The notes under the pieces: model-generated | The model's input: only the letters and a program-made list of their open reading frames with translations | What the model was told of the DNA's origin: nothing | Databases searched by the model: none | Part shown: piece by piece, positions 36,063-44,975 of the stretch | How positions within the stretch are numbered: position 1 is the stretch's first letter | How the letters are laid out: the number at the start of each line of letters is the position of its first letter | Made by a program: the position numbers and the translations under genes | Origin: CAZNLH01 sp964573995 | Lineage (GTDB): Bacteria > Gemmatimonadota > CAZMKB01 > CAZNLH01 | Direction of reading: 5' to 3' | NCBI GenBank assembly: GCA_964573995.1 | Contig: CAZNLH010000003.1 | Span: 43,903-107,902 of the forward strand | Length of the DNA: 64,000 nucleotides

Positions 36063-37091
36063 TCAGTCCTCCTCCCTCTCCTCGACCCGACTCATCTTGA
36101 ACGGGATCCGCGCGACGGCCTCAACGGCCCTTGTCGCCACCTGGTGTGTCTGGGCCTGGGCCTCCTTGAGGTCTTGTTCGATGTTCTGGAGCCTTGCCGA
36201 CTGTTCCTTGATCTTCTCCTGCAGGCCCTTGGCCGTCAACTCGCTTATTTCCTTCAGGCGCGCCATCTCCCGATCTGCTTTATACTTCTCCATCTTGAAC
36301 CTCTCCTCGGTGGCCCGGACTGCCTCTTTTTCCGCCTCCCTGACCCTGGTCTCGAGGGTCTTCGGGAACTGTTCCACCTCTTTTTGCAGCCTCGCCAGTT
36401 CCTCCTCCCGCTCCTTGACAGCGGCCTCCCGCTCAAGGATGCCTTTCTCCTTCCCCCTCAGGTCCTCCTCGAAGGCCACCTGCCTCTTTTTAAGTTCTGC
36501 CTCCAGGGTGTCTGTATCCCGCTGCTTTCTTACCTTCAACTGGTATTCGTACTCATCCTTTTCCCATTGCTGCTTCCGCCTGATCTCGGCCTCCTCTTCC
36601 TTCAACCGCTCTTCACGGGCCTTCTTCTCATGTTCCCACCGCGCCCGGGCCTCCTCCATCTCCTTCTCGAAACGTGCCTTTTCATCCTCCTGCTTACGCT
36701 TGAGTTCGGCCAGCGACTCGGCCTCGAGTTCGATGTCGTAGACCTCCTTCAGCATCTTCTTCCCTTCCCGGATCTCTTTGCGTATCGACTCGAGCCTCTT
36801 TGCCTCCTCCACCAGCCTGCTCTCGAGATCCCCAAGCGCATTGGCGATCGTAATCTTGAGGGATGAGATCCCGCGTATCAGCCCCTCAGGCGCATAGCCG
36901 GCCTCAACCTCCTCTGGCACAACGGCGGCCTTCTCACCACCTCCCACCTTGTGAGCGGTCTCTGCTCGGACGGTGGTCTCGACAGGCTCAGGCCCCTTCT
37001 TTAATTCCTCCAACTCCATTTTCAGGCCTTCATAGGCCTTTAGGATGTCCGCCTTCCTGCTGCGTTCTGTGATGGTTTGTTGTTTCGGCAT
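36063..37091 (-). CDS. Long coiled-coil protein
   Basis: 342 residues. Residues 1-70 are polar; about 75-330 are an almost unbroken charged coiled coil rich in Glu, Lys and Arg (KRKQEDEKARFEKEMEEARA and similar heptads), ending RIPFKMSRVEEREED. No membrane segment, no signal peptide, no catalytic motif. A short conserved-looking stretch LIRGISSLKITIANALGDLE comes before the coil. It resembles cytoplasmic coiled-coil proteins of unknown role that I have seen in several deltaproteobacterial-type genomes. Last core gene before the island. Function not assigned. Confidence 0.75.
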   Translation of the reverse strand: MPKQQTITERSRKADILKAYEGLKMELEELKKGPEPVETTVRAETAHKVGGGEKAAVVPEEVEAGYAPEGLIRGISSLKITIANALGDLESRLVEEAKRLESIRKEIREGKKMLKEVYDIELEAESLAELKRKQEDEKARFEKEMEEARARWEHEKKAREERLKEEEAEIRRKQQWEKDEYEYQLKVRKQRDTDTLEAELKKRQVAFEEDLRGKEKGILEREAAVKEREEELARLQKEVEQFPKTLETRVREAEKEAVRATEERFKMEKYKADREMARLKEISELTAKGLQEKIKEQSARLQNIEQDLKEAQAQTHQVATRAVEAVARIPFKMSRVEEREED

Positions 37092-37478
37092 GGTTTCTCC
37101 TTTCGCTCAGGCCTTGGCAGGTCCATATCGAATATGACGAGGCCGGGCATCAGCCGGTTCGACGGTAACGACCCTATCGTAATACATCGGGCGATGGCCG
37201 TCAATTCTCAACAGTGTTTCTTGTCCAATTCAATCGGTGCGAGATAAGGAGTATCGGGTTGGTCTCAAGGGTACTGTATCTCATTGTTCAATCCTGCTCC
37301 CCCATCGTCATTCAGGCGGAATGACGATGGATGTAAAGAAGAATAGATCCAGTCAGGGTATCGAAGAACTCCATCAGAAGAAGGTTGAGTGCCTATGGCT
37401 TTTTATAAGAGGAGAGCAAAGACACCCACTTCTTTTTTACCACCCCCTTACATCAACAAATTGGGAGATGAACCAGAC
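37092..37478. other. Junction region between core chromosome and defence island
   Basis: About 390 bases with no supported gene; a plus-strand frame at 37237-37521 has no recognisable features. The main feature is a perfect 12-bp inverted repeat with a 5-base loop at 37302-37330 (GTCATTC/GAATGAC core), like an intergenic REP-type palindrome. No T-run follows it on either strand. Confidence 0.5.
37302..37330. repeat. REP-like perfect palindrome at island edge
   Basis: The arms 37302-37313 and 37319-37330 are exact reverse complements with a 5-base AGGCG spacer. Such GTCATTC-type palindromes are commonly dispersed in bacterial genomes; only one copy is in this window. Confidence 0.6.
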
Positions 37479-38429
37479 TTATAAACCGCAATCAACATCC
37501 GGAGAATCCAGCACGCTCTGAAGCAAGGCGAGGTTATTGTTAGAGACCCGCATCTCACACGTCCTGAACGTGCCGTTGGTTTCCACAAAGTCAAAACCCG
37601 CTTCAAACAAGAAGACGCCTTGTCTCGTCTGGAGGTATCGCGGATGGGGAAACTTGTCCATTCTCTTCAGCGACAGCCGAATATCGTAACCATGGTCTCT
37701 CATTAAAGGATTCACCAGGCTGCGTTTTATTCTTTTGGCAGCCTGTTTATCAGAATGCTTTGATATTATCTCGATGTACTCGACTTCGTTGCGCGATGCG
37801 AAGTATCCATCCTTCTTCCAGATATCAAGAATCAGTGAAATTCCCCTTCGAAAACCCGGCAGGTTGGTCCCCTTCCCTATCTGTTTGTCGTAAAACCGAA
37901 GCCACCTTGAGTACTTGATAGCACGTCCAATGAGTTTTTCCACTTCACTTCCTGGCATCTGATCGATCGTCCGCATGCCGTCCATAGAGTGATGACGTCG
38001 CGCCTCGTACTCACTATTGGAATAATCCGACAATGGAATAAGGCTTGGGTCCTTTGCTCCCTTGCCTTGCAGCCTGGCCAGGCCTCGATCGCTGAGGACC
38101 AGTCCATCCGCTCTGCCTTCAGTCTTCACATTGTATGCCAATTCCAGGAGGTCCTTCTTCGGAAGTCCCAAATTATTCAAGCGCACGACCTTCTTGTTCT
38201 TCTCCATCAAGAGGTCCGTGATCCGAATGAGAAGTTGCTGTCCGACCTTGGAGGGCAGATTTTTTATCTTCTCGATCAACTTGTCCTGGAGATAGGCGTC
38301 CCCATCGACAACGAGAACGCCATTATCCCATATCCCTCGAAAGAACGACTCTGCCTGATTTCGGTAGCCAGGCGTCTTGAAGCAAGACACATTGAATGAG
38401 GATGGATCAACCACCGAGCTCATAATCAT
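37479..38429 (-). CDS. Uncharacterised partner of DUF3696 ATPase, possible MIT_C/PLD-like C-terminus
   Basis: About 316 residues from ATG 38429 (AAGG ten bases upstream; the frame continues to 38483 inside the ATPase gene). An N-terminal half contains FFRGIWDNGVLVVDGDAYLQDKLIEKI (an Asp-rich start that recalls nuclease or PIN-like strands) and a basic region. The C-terminal half has SRWLRFYDKQIGKG, then HPRYLQT and FLFEAGFDF followed by RTCEMRV, a pattern like the MIT_C/phospholipase-D-like fold, also seen at the BrxL C-terminus in this island. Eight bases separate it from the ATPase stop, so the two form one unit. The probable role is the effector of a two-gene defence module. The domain calls are weak inference. 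Confidence 0.6.
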   Translation of the reverse strand: MIMSSVVDPSSFNVSCFKTPGYRNQAESFFRGIWDNGVLVVDGDAYLQDKLIEKIKNLPSKVGQQLLIRITDLLMEKNKKVVRLNNLGLPKKDLLELAYNVKTEGRADGLVLSDRGLARLQGKGAKDPSLIPLSDYSNSEYEARRHHSMDGMRTIDQMPGSEVEKLIGRAIKYSRWLRFYDKQIGKGTNLPGFRRGISLILDIWKKDGYFASRNEVEYIEIISKHSDKQAAKRIKRSLVNPLMRDHGYDIRLSLKRMDKFPHPRYLQTRQGVFLFEAGFDFVETNGTFRTCEMRVSNNNLALLQSVLDSPDVDCGL

Positions 38430-38437
38430 AATCAGGA

Positions 38438-39970
38438 TTACCTTAACTCTCTGAGCCGTTCCAGAAAGAAGCCGCCAGGCCAATCATCGATGAAGTCGCC
38501 TTCTTCATCCAGGCGGAGGCGCTGAACGTTCGAGCCATCTCTACCTTGACTGATAAAAAGTACGGATACTTCATCTGGTCTGAGCTTCTTTTCCCTAATC
38601 AACCGCTGTATTCTGAGAATAAGATGCTCACTGTGGGTTTCAATCAGAAACTGATGGTTATATGGTTTTTTAATTGTGTGCGCAATCAGGTCTCCCAAGT
38701 CCGCCTGCAATTTGGGATGAACATGAATTTCAGGCTGCTCGATTGAAATAACCTGCTCCCTCCCAGCGAGACTCTGTATGATGAAAGGGAGAATCTGGCT
38801 GATTCCGAAGCCGACATCACACAGATTCACTTCGACCTTGCTATTTTGACGCGAATCCATCAGCATGACCTCCAAGAGGTCCTTGTAACGAGGTCCAAGT
38901 GGAATCACCTTCATCTGGTATCCAATATGGAGGCGTTTGAGCCACCGGTTCGCCGCCTTCAATAGTTCGGGTGAGCGGAACAGGAGATTGGGCAGCGACT
39001 CACCGCGGGGCCCCACATTCTTGGCTGCGGTACCCGAGTAGATGTACCACCTCTCCGGAACCTTTCTGATGGGCCCCATCGGGAAGTAGTCCCTCAACCG
39101 GGCGTTCAAGATCTCCCCTGCCATGACAGCGATTTTACCGATATCCATCAGTAGCGGAAGAAACGGAGAACGATATTGCCCGATCGGGACAAAACCGTCC
39201 AGGACGATGCTCGTCTTCATGAACCTCTTTTGCGTCTCCCGCACAAAACCATCGAGCGTCAGGTCTGATGAGTATACTCGCATCCCTCTGTTGAACTCGG
39301 CGTCCCTTCTCTTTCTTGTCTTCTCGTCGATTCGATTGAATCCGAGAGCGATATCATCTATCTCTTTTAGGATCGGCAGGAGCCGCTCTCTGATCCTTAA
39401 GAACACCTCGAAGAACCGTCTCCAATCATCAGGATCCTCGGTGATCCAATAGCATCTTGCCACCGAGCTCCCGGAGAGAGAGCGGTCGGCGCCTTTCCTC
39501 GCGCCCGCCTTGAGCGGCTTGAACCGGGCGAAGCGTCCCTTGGCATCCCCGAACGAGATCCCGATGCTCTCGAGATGGATGTCTTGTCGTAGAGTCCGGC
39601 GGCTGAGAGACAGCTCGAGCGCCAACGACCCTCCCAGAATATCCGAGACCACGCTTTCGGGCAGCGTGAAGACTTCCATAAACCTCTTGTCGGGCTCGAA
39701 TCCAACCCCGATGGTCAGAGTGCGGCTCAAATCATGATCGAACAGAATCTCTTGAAAGCTCCCCAGTTCGACGTATCCTCTCTCAACCTTCGGGAGAAAG
39801 ACCGCACCACTCTCACCACTTTCGCGAGTCTGTTTTAATAAGCAGAGCGCTTGCAAGATGGAGCTCTTGCCTGCGCTATTTTCACCAAAGATTAGAGTGA
39901 TCGGGGCACAGGGGATATTCACTCTTTTCCCGAATGCCTTGAAGTTTTCAAGTTGCAGTGATTGGATCAT
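38438..39970 (-). CDS. AAA family ATPase, DUF3696 type
   Basis: 510 residues of the ABC/SMC-like, OLD-related class. The N-terminus MIQSLQLENFKAFGKRVNI leads to Walker A LIFGENSAGKSSILQALCLL. The signature-like GFGISQILPFIIQSLAG, Walker B VISIEQPEIHVHPKLQADLGD and the His switch LIETHSEHLILRIQRLI follow, then FISQGRDGSNVQRLRLD and the FIDDWPGGFFLER terminal box typical of DUF3696. Such ATPases often pair with a toxic effector in phage defence. Here the next gene, eight bases later, is the likely partner. A 115-base gap separates it from the helicase gene, room for its own promoter. Confidence 0.86.
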   Translation of the reverse strand: MIQSLQLENFKAFGKRVNIPCAPITLIFGENSAGKSSILQALCLLKQTRESGESGAVFLPKVERGYVELGSFQEILFDHDLSRTLTIGVGFEPDKRFMEVFTLPESVVSDILGGSLALELSLSRRTLRQDIHLESIGISFGDAKGRFARFKPLKAGARKGADRSLSGSSVARCYWITEDPDDWRRFFEVFLRIRERLLPILKEIDDIALGFNRIDEKTRKRRDAEFNRGMRVYSSDLTLDGFVRETQKRFMKTSIVLDGFVPIGQYRSPFLPLLMDIGKIAVMAGEILNARLRDYFPMGPIRKVPERWYIYSGTAAKNVGPRGESLPNLLFRSPELLKAANRWLKRLHIGYQMKVIPLGPRYKDLLEVMLMDSRQNSKVEVNLCDVGFGISQILPFIIQSLAGREQVISIEQPEIHVHPKLQADLGDLIAHTIKKPYNHQFLIETHSEHLILRIQRLIREKKLRPDEVSVLFISQGRDGSNVQRLRLDEEGDFIDDWPGGFFLERLRELR

Positions 39971-40085
39971 TGCGGATATCCCCTTTAGAAAGCCCCAAAT
40001 GAAGGCAGCTTACCTCCACGCTCCAGAACTTGACAGGTGCTCATATGCCTTCCTTAACGAGATTGAATTGCAGATCCGGCAGTAA

Positions 40086-43000
40086 TCACAATATACCCTT
40101 CAAGAACCTCGACACAAGCCCCCTTTTCAGATTATCGTGACAAAACTGGTTTCGATAATTCCTCAAGCATCCATAGCAACTCGTGTCTTTGGCGCAACCA
40201 CATTTGCCATCGACTTTCGAAATAGTCGCAGTTAACAATTCTTTCAACAAGTCCTCTCCCTCCATCAACCTGTGAACATGACCCGCACCACCCGGAACAT
40301 CGTCAAACATGATCAGTGCACGTGAAGAGGGGTCCAAGGAATAGGGATAAAGACATCCATCCAGGTCATCTCGATGAACATTGAGCACCTCACTTGCTCC
40401 CTCGAGCAAGGCGTACAATAAGGACGGCCAAAAGTCTTTGCTCGAAGATGAGTAGCCTTCAAACCGAAGATCCAAGATATCGGTCCGGAACTCGTGTCCT
40501 AGATCCTCCGTTATCAAAACACCACTACATTCTTTATCGTATTGATCCTTATGAGGACTCGGCGTTTTCTGGTTTGCCCTCAACGCAAAACCACACACAT
40601 GACAAATCTTGAATTTGACACTGTTGATGACCGCCAGTTTTCCATCACGTGCGGCGGACGCAATAAGAGCCGTTGAATTGAGCGGCACCTTGATCTGCTT
40701 TTCTTCAGATGAAGTATCTCCGGAAAAGTAGACCCGAGAGGAAAAAACTCGCGGCGGCCTCGACTCGCCGGGGCGGCTCGGGTTTTTCTTGCTGGTTACA
40801 AACCCGAATTCAGGAATGACAAAATGCCCCTTTTTTCGACCTTGCAACAACGCCCCACACGCCTCACAATATTCCGGCAATTCACCGGTATCCTCGAGCC
40901 GGCTATGATATCGATTACAATTGGCACAAATAGCGTAATGATACCTCGGCCATCCTCTATTTGGCAACCGTTTCAGTCCGTGACTCTCCCAGAGCCTCCC
41001 ACCCGCCACTACCTGGCTACCGGGTGAGTACTCTGATAGGGCAATACGTAGATCCCGGCTCAATTCCAGTTGTCTTGCCTCATTACCATGATGGAGTATC
41101 TGCAATTCGACCACATCGACCGGGAATCCATATTTTGGTAGTACATTTCGGCTGGATAAATAATCGATGATCGGACGCTGACGCAGGGTGTTGATCGCAC
41201 GTAGTATGTAGTCTGAGGGAGCCCAGCGATCTAACCGCTCTTTCCGAGCCATTTGCAGTGCTGCGACATCACCTCTCATTTCCTCCGCAGCTCGGGTCAA
41301 TACACCGTTCTGTCGATCCAGGAGCTGATCAACCCACGTCCAGTCTTCTATCCCCAATGGTTCTGCGAGGGATCGAGGAACAATTCGTCGTAGGACATTT
41401 TTCAGATCATCCGGTTTTCCCGAAAGAAACTCGGCCAATCCCTCGGGACCGCCCGGATCATTCTTGAAAAAGAACGCATCGACATTTCCGAACAATGAAG
41501 GCTTTTGCATCCAGAACATCGCCATCGCGGTCGCGTACATGTGTCTGCGGACGATCTTTTCATTCTGTATTTCGAAGTGGGGCGGGCGGATTCTACCGGA
41601 CACCATTCGTTCGGGTTCCGCAAAGTGTGTCAGGTCATGGGACCTCCGTTGCGCGAACGTCAAAGAGAACGCGGAGGAGTCGGTTCTCCTCCCAGCGCGG
41701 CCCGCACGCTGAATGTAATTCGCCGCGGAGGGGGGCATGTTGCGCATGAGCACCGCTTCCAGCTCTCCCACGTCGACCCCCAACTCAAATGTCGTGGAAC
41801 AACTAAGCACGTTTACCTCTCCACGAACGAAACGATCCTGCAGATGAGCTGCCGCCTCTCCCTTTAACTGGGCAGTGTGCTCCTCCGCCACCAGGGGAAT
41901 GGGATCCAGGTTCATATACAACCGACGATAGTGATTTTCGCTGAACACTCGATATGGGTCACAGGGTGATATTGAGCCCTCACAGCAGTACGTCGGGCAT
42001 ACCCCTCTTACATTCGTAGTTGTGAGATACCCGCACGTGTCACACTGGAACCATTCCAATTCATGGCCCACCATGGTGGACCGAATTTCCCAAAGATTGT
42101 GACCAATCCGGTAGACGACCCCCTCTCCCTCGATCTGCAAGGAATGAAAATGATGTCTCCAGGGTGAATGACTCGCTTCGAGTTGAAGGCTCTTCCATAC
42201 TCCACTCAAGACTTCGCTCATTTCCTCGCGCGACGTTTCACCCGCTTCGCCTCTCTTCCGAATTTTCATCAGGTAATCCAGCCGCCTGTTTAACCTTCCC
42301 TTGCCCGAAGTACTCCAGCTGTGGATGTGCCGTTTCGTGTTGGATCCATTATTTCGATAATAATCCTCCTGATTCCGGGGTGCAAATGTCTCATCTTTCG
42401 GAGATACATTGTCCGGGAACTCTACCGCTCGATCGATACGGAAACTATCGAGCAGAATCTGGTAAAGAGTCCAAATTTCGTCTTCTATCAGATACCAGGG
42501 ATCCTTTAGTAACGGCGACGGGGCACTCCAATCCTCTGGCCGCGTCAAGGAAAAACTCAATAGCCCTAAGCCTGCCAAGCTGTTTCGCCGATCGAGCGGC
42601 ATGAGTTCCTTGAGAAGCCACTTCCAGACTTCGTTCTTCTTCTCCTGCAGGCTCATATCACCCGGGAAAATATTCAGATCCTCCGCCTCACGGCAGAGCG
42701 GCTCCACAAGATCCTGAAGCCGCCACCGGTTCGACAGAACATCATCCGAATGCTTTTTAAGAGTTTTCAGAATAAGACGGCGTCGCAATATCTGGGAGTA
42801 GGTCCGAGTAAGATAACAAGGGAAAAACGCCGCATCCTGCCTACTGTCAGAAAAGAGAAGGAGTTGCCCTCCCCTACCGGGATGCCCGGAATACGGTTGA
42901 GGTTTGCGATGTGTGGTAACCCATCCGTTATCATCCGGACTTGCTACCTCCGGTACTTTGGTCTCAGACTCCTGGTTCTTCCTTGCGGGAATCTGTTGAT

Positions 43001-44975
43001 ATAGTGATGTTGTCAACACGCTGACCGGGGCATCCTGGCCGGTGAGAAATCGATGTACAACACCCAACCCCCCACCACTCCTACTACCACAGGACGGGCA
43101 ATTATGCACCTGATTGTCACGGGATGGGACCTTCAGAAGAGACCACTTCGTATTGAAGTCTTCCGGACAATCGCAGAGAGATTTTATGGAACCCTGGCGA
43201 ACAATGCCTCCACACCCACCGCACAAGTGGAAGAGTTGCCTTTCTCGATCTGATGGACCCCCGCCATACGCCACGAATTCATCTTCATTTTCGATGACGC
43301 CCTGGCCCTCTTCCCTTGTCTGTAGGAGAAAAAACTCCGCTTTTTCTATATTTTCTTCAGAAATGAAGGCAGTCTGTTTCATGTATTCGCGCCCATTGTT
43401 CTTCCTGATCTCCCCCACAATATAGACAGCCCCGCAACGCCGACATGTCGCGATTTCAAACACCGGGTATTCGTCTCCATTGACTTTATCATTTTCTCTA
43501 CGATCGAGAAAGAGTTTCACCTCGGGTTCGAGGGACAGGTAGGCACCTTCGAGGGCGCGGACAAACAGATGATACCTCGCTGGAAGAAGTGAAACGCTCT
43601 CCCTTCCGGGTTTGGCCTTGACAGCCAATTCCACAAGGGCGGCCAGGGTTTCCCGAGCCTCCTGTTCAGGTATCTCAGGAAAGACCGCTTTCGAAATCTC
43701 ATCCAGCAATCGCGGTTTCTCACCCAGATATTCGCGGAGGGCCTGAAGGTTGGCATCTCCTCGCAGGATTTCATACAACAGGCGGGAAAATGGAACATCC
43801 GATTCACTCGCCGCGGCTTCCGCCATAGATAGTACCTCTTCCGGGACGTCATTCTTCTCGCCGATTTCCAGAATATGTGAAACGACATTATCCAGCCCTT
43901 GATCGATCCGGCCCTTGCATTCCCGGTAAAACTGCAAGAAGGGTTTCCCCCAACGATCTTCGGACGATTCCACTGGAAGGAGCTTGGCCTCGACCACATC
44001 CTGTCGCGTTTCGTCCTCTTCGATCCACTCGAAGGGCTCACTAAACAACTGCGAAGCAAATTGTACAACATCTGAAAAATCATCGTGTCCTTTCCCCAGC
44101 GTGGCGCTCGTGGCAATACACTGAAGTCTCCCTTTTTCGCTCTCGACCACCCGATCCTTCAATCGGCGGATCAGCATGGCCATCTCGATACCTTTCGCCC
44201 CATTGTAGGTGTGGGCTTCATCGATCACGATAAACCGCCAGGAATTGGCGAATTCTTCATCGAAAAACGCGCAATCCTTCGGGCGCAGCAGCAGGTATTC
44301 GAGCATCGCGTAGTTGGTAAGGAAAAAATGGGGAGGTCTCGCTCTCATCTCCTCTCGGGAAAGCAATTCGTTGGGAACTCGAGGCTCGAGAGGAAAGTTC
44401 TTGCGAAAATGTTCTTCCGCTTCCCGTTTCGTCTCTTTCGTCTCCCCCGTGTATCGGCCAAACGTGATTTCCGAGTAGGAGGCAAAAAGCCTGCGGAATC
44501 GTTTCAACTGATCGTTGGCCAGAGCGTTCATGGGATAGAGCAGAAGCGCCCTCACCCCCGGTGAAAGGGTCCCGTTTTTGGCCTCTCGGAAGAGATGGTT
44601 CAGGACCGGGATCAGGAACGCTTCGGTTTTACCGCTCCCAGTACCCGTGCAGATCACGACATTTCGTTTATCGACGAGCGTCTTCCGGATGGCTTCCTCC
44701 TGATGCTTGAAAAGAGGCCATGGAAATTGTTGCTCTGCGAGACCAATAAATCGCGGGGATAATATCCCGGAATCAATCAGCTCCCTGATGGTTCTCCCTG
44801 TTTGGAACGGTGGTGTCGATTCAAGGATCGGCCCCTTGATGAAATGCCCTGTCTTCTGCAGTTCCCTTTTGAACTGAGATCGGAGCGCAGGATCTTTTAT
44901 GGGAAAGGCGGTGAGGAGATATTGGAGATAACTATTGGTTATCTCGTACGACGTGCGAATCGGATCCAGGCTCAT
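40086..44975 (-). CDS. Large DEAD/DEAH helicase with C-terminal DUF1998-like zinc region
   Basis: 1629 residues. Q-motif-like WPLFKHQEEAI, Walker A CTGTGSGKTEAFLIPVL (about 110-117), motif Ia LLLYPMNALANDQL, DEAH box VIDEAHTYNGAKG (252-255), motif III ATSATLG, later motif V/VI pieces TTFELGVDVGELEAVLMRNMPP and QRAGRAGRR. Two large insertions carry CxxC zinc pairs (CRRCGAVY, CGGCGG, NCPSCGSRSG). The C-terminus has CHVCGF and the DUF1998 four-cysteine end CGCAKDTSCYGCLRNYRNQ. It resembles MrfA/YprA- and DrmA-type helicases. It is translationally coupled (ATGA) to the 1053-residue gene upstream. Likely a DNA translocase of a defence system. Confidence 0.88.
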   Translation of the reverse strand: MSLDPIRTSYEITNSYLQYLLTAFPIKDPALRSQFKRELQKTGHFIKGPILESTPPFQTGRTIRELIDSGILSPRFIGLAEQQFPWPLFKHQEEAIRKTLVDKRNVVICTGTGSGKTEAFLIPVLNHLFREAKNGTLSPGVRALLLYPMNALANDQLKRFRRLFASYSEITFGRYTGETKETKREAEEHFRKNFPLEPRVPNELLSREEMRARPPHFFLTNYAMLEYLLLRPKDCAFFDEEFANSWRFIVIDEAHTYNGAKGIEMAMLIRRLKDRVVESEKGRLQCIATSATLGKGHDDFSDVVQFASQLFSEPFEWIEEDETRQDVVEAKLLPVESSEDRWGKPFLQFYRECKGRIDQGLDNVVSHILEIGEKNDVPEEVLSMAEAAASESDVPFSRLLYEILRGDANLQALREYLGEKPRLLDEISKAVFPEIPEQEARETLAALVELAVKAKPGRESVSLLPARYHLFVRALEGAYLSLEPEVKLFLDRRENDKVNGDEYPVFEIATCRRCGAVYIVGEIRKNNGREYMKQTAFISEENIEKAEFFLLQTREEGQGVIENEDEFVAYGGGPSDRERQLFHLCGGCGGIVRQGSIKSLCDCPEDFNTKWSLLKVPSRDNQVHNCPSCGSRSGGGLGVVHRFLTGQDAPVSVLTTSLYQQIPARKNQESETKVPEVASPDDNGWVTTHRKPQPYSGHPGRGGQLLLFSDSRQDAAFFPCYLTRTYSQILRRRLILKTLKKHSDDVLSNRWRLQDLVEPLCREAEDLNIFPGDMSLQEKKNEVWKWLLKELMPLDRRNSLAGLGLLSFSLTRPEDWSAPSPLLKDPWYLIEDEIWTLYQILLDSFRIDRAVEFPDNVSPKDETFAPRNQEDYYRNNGSNTKRHIHSWSTSGKGRLNRRLDYLMKIRKRGEAGETSREEMSEVLSGVWKSLQLEASHSPWRHHFHSLQIEGEGVVYRIGHNLWEIRSTMVGHELEWFQCDTCGYLTTTNVRGVCPTYCCEGSISPCDPYRVFSENHYRRLYMNLDPIPLVAEEHTAQLKGEAAAHLQDRFVRGEVNVLSCSTTFELGVDVGELEAVLMRNMPPSAANYIQRAGRAGRRTDSSAFSLTFAQRRSHDLTHFAEPERMVSGRIRPPHFEIQNEKIVRRHMYATAMAMFWMQKPSLFGNVDAFFFKNDPGGPEGLAEFLSGKPDDLKNVLRRIVPRSLAEPLGIEDWTWVDQLLDRQNGVLTRAAEEMRGDVAALQMARKERLDRWAPSDYILRAINTLRQRPIIDYLSSRNVLPKYGFPVDVVELQILHHGNEARQLELSRDLRIALSEYSPGSQVVAGGRLWESHGLKRLPNRGWPRYHYAICANCNRYHSRLEDTGELPEYCEACGALLQGRKKGHFVIPEFGFVTSKKNPSRPGESRPPRVFSSRVYFSGDTSSEEKQIKVPLNSTALIASAARDGKLAVINSVKFKICHVCGFALRANQKTPSPHKDQYDKECSGVLITEDLGHEFRTDILDLRFEGYSSSSKDFWPSLLYALLEGASEVLNVHRDDLDGCLYPYSLDPSSRALIMFDDVPGGAGHVHRLMEGEDLLKELLTATISKVDGKCGCAKDTSCYGCLRNYRNQFCHDNLKRGLVSRFLKGIL

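Noticed and set aside
37237..37521. 94-residue plus-strand frame at the island junction
   Set aside because: No ribosome site, low-information sequence, and it runs into the downstream gene on the other strand.
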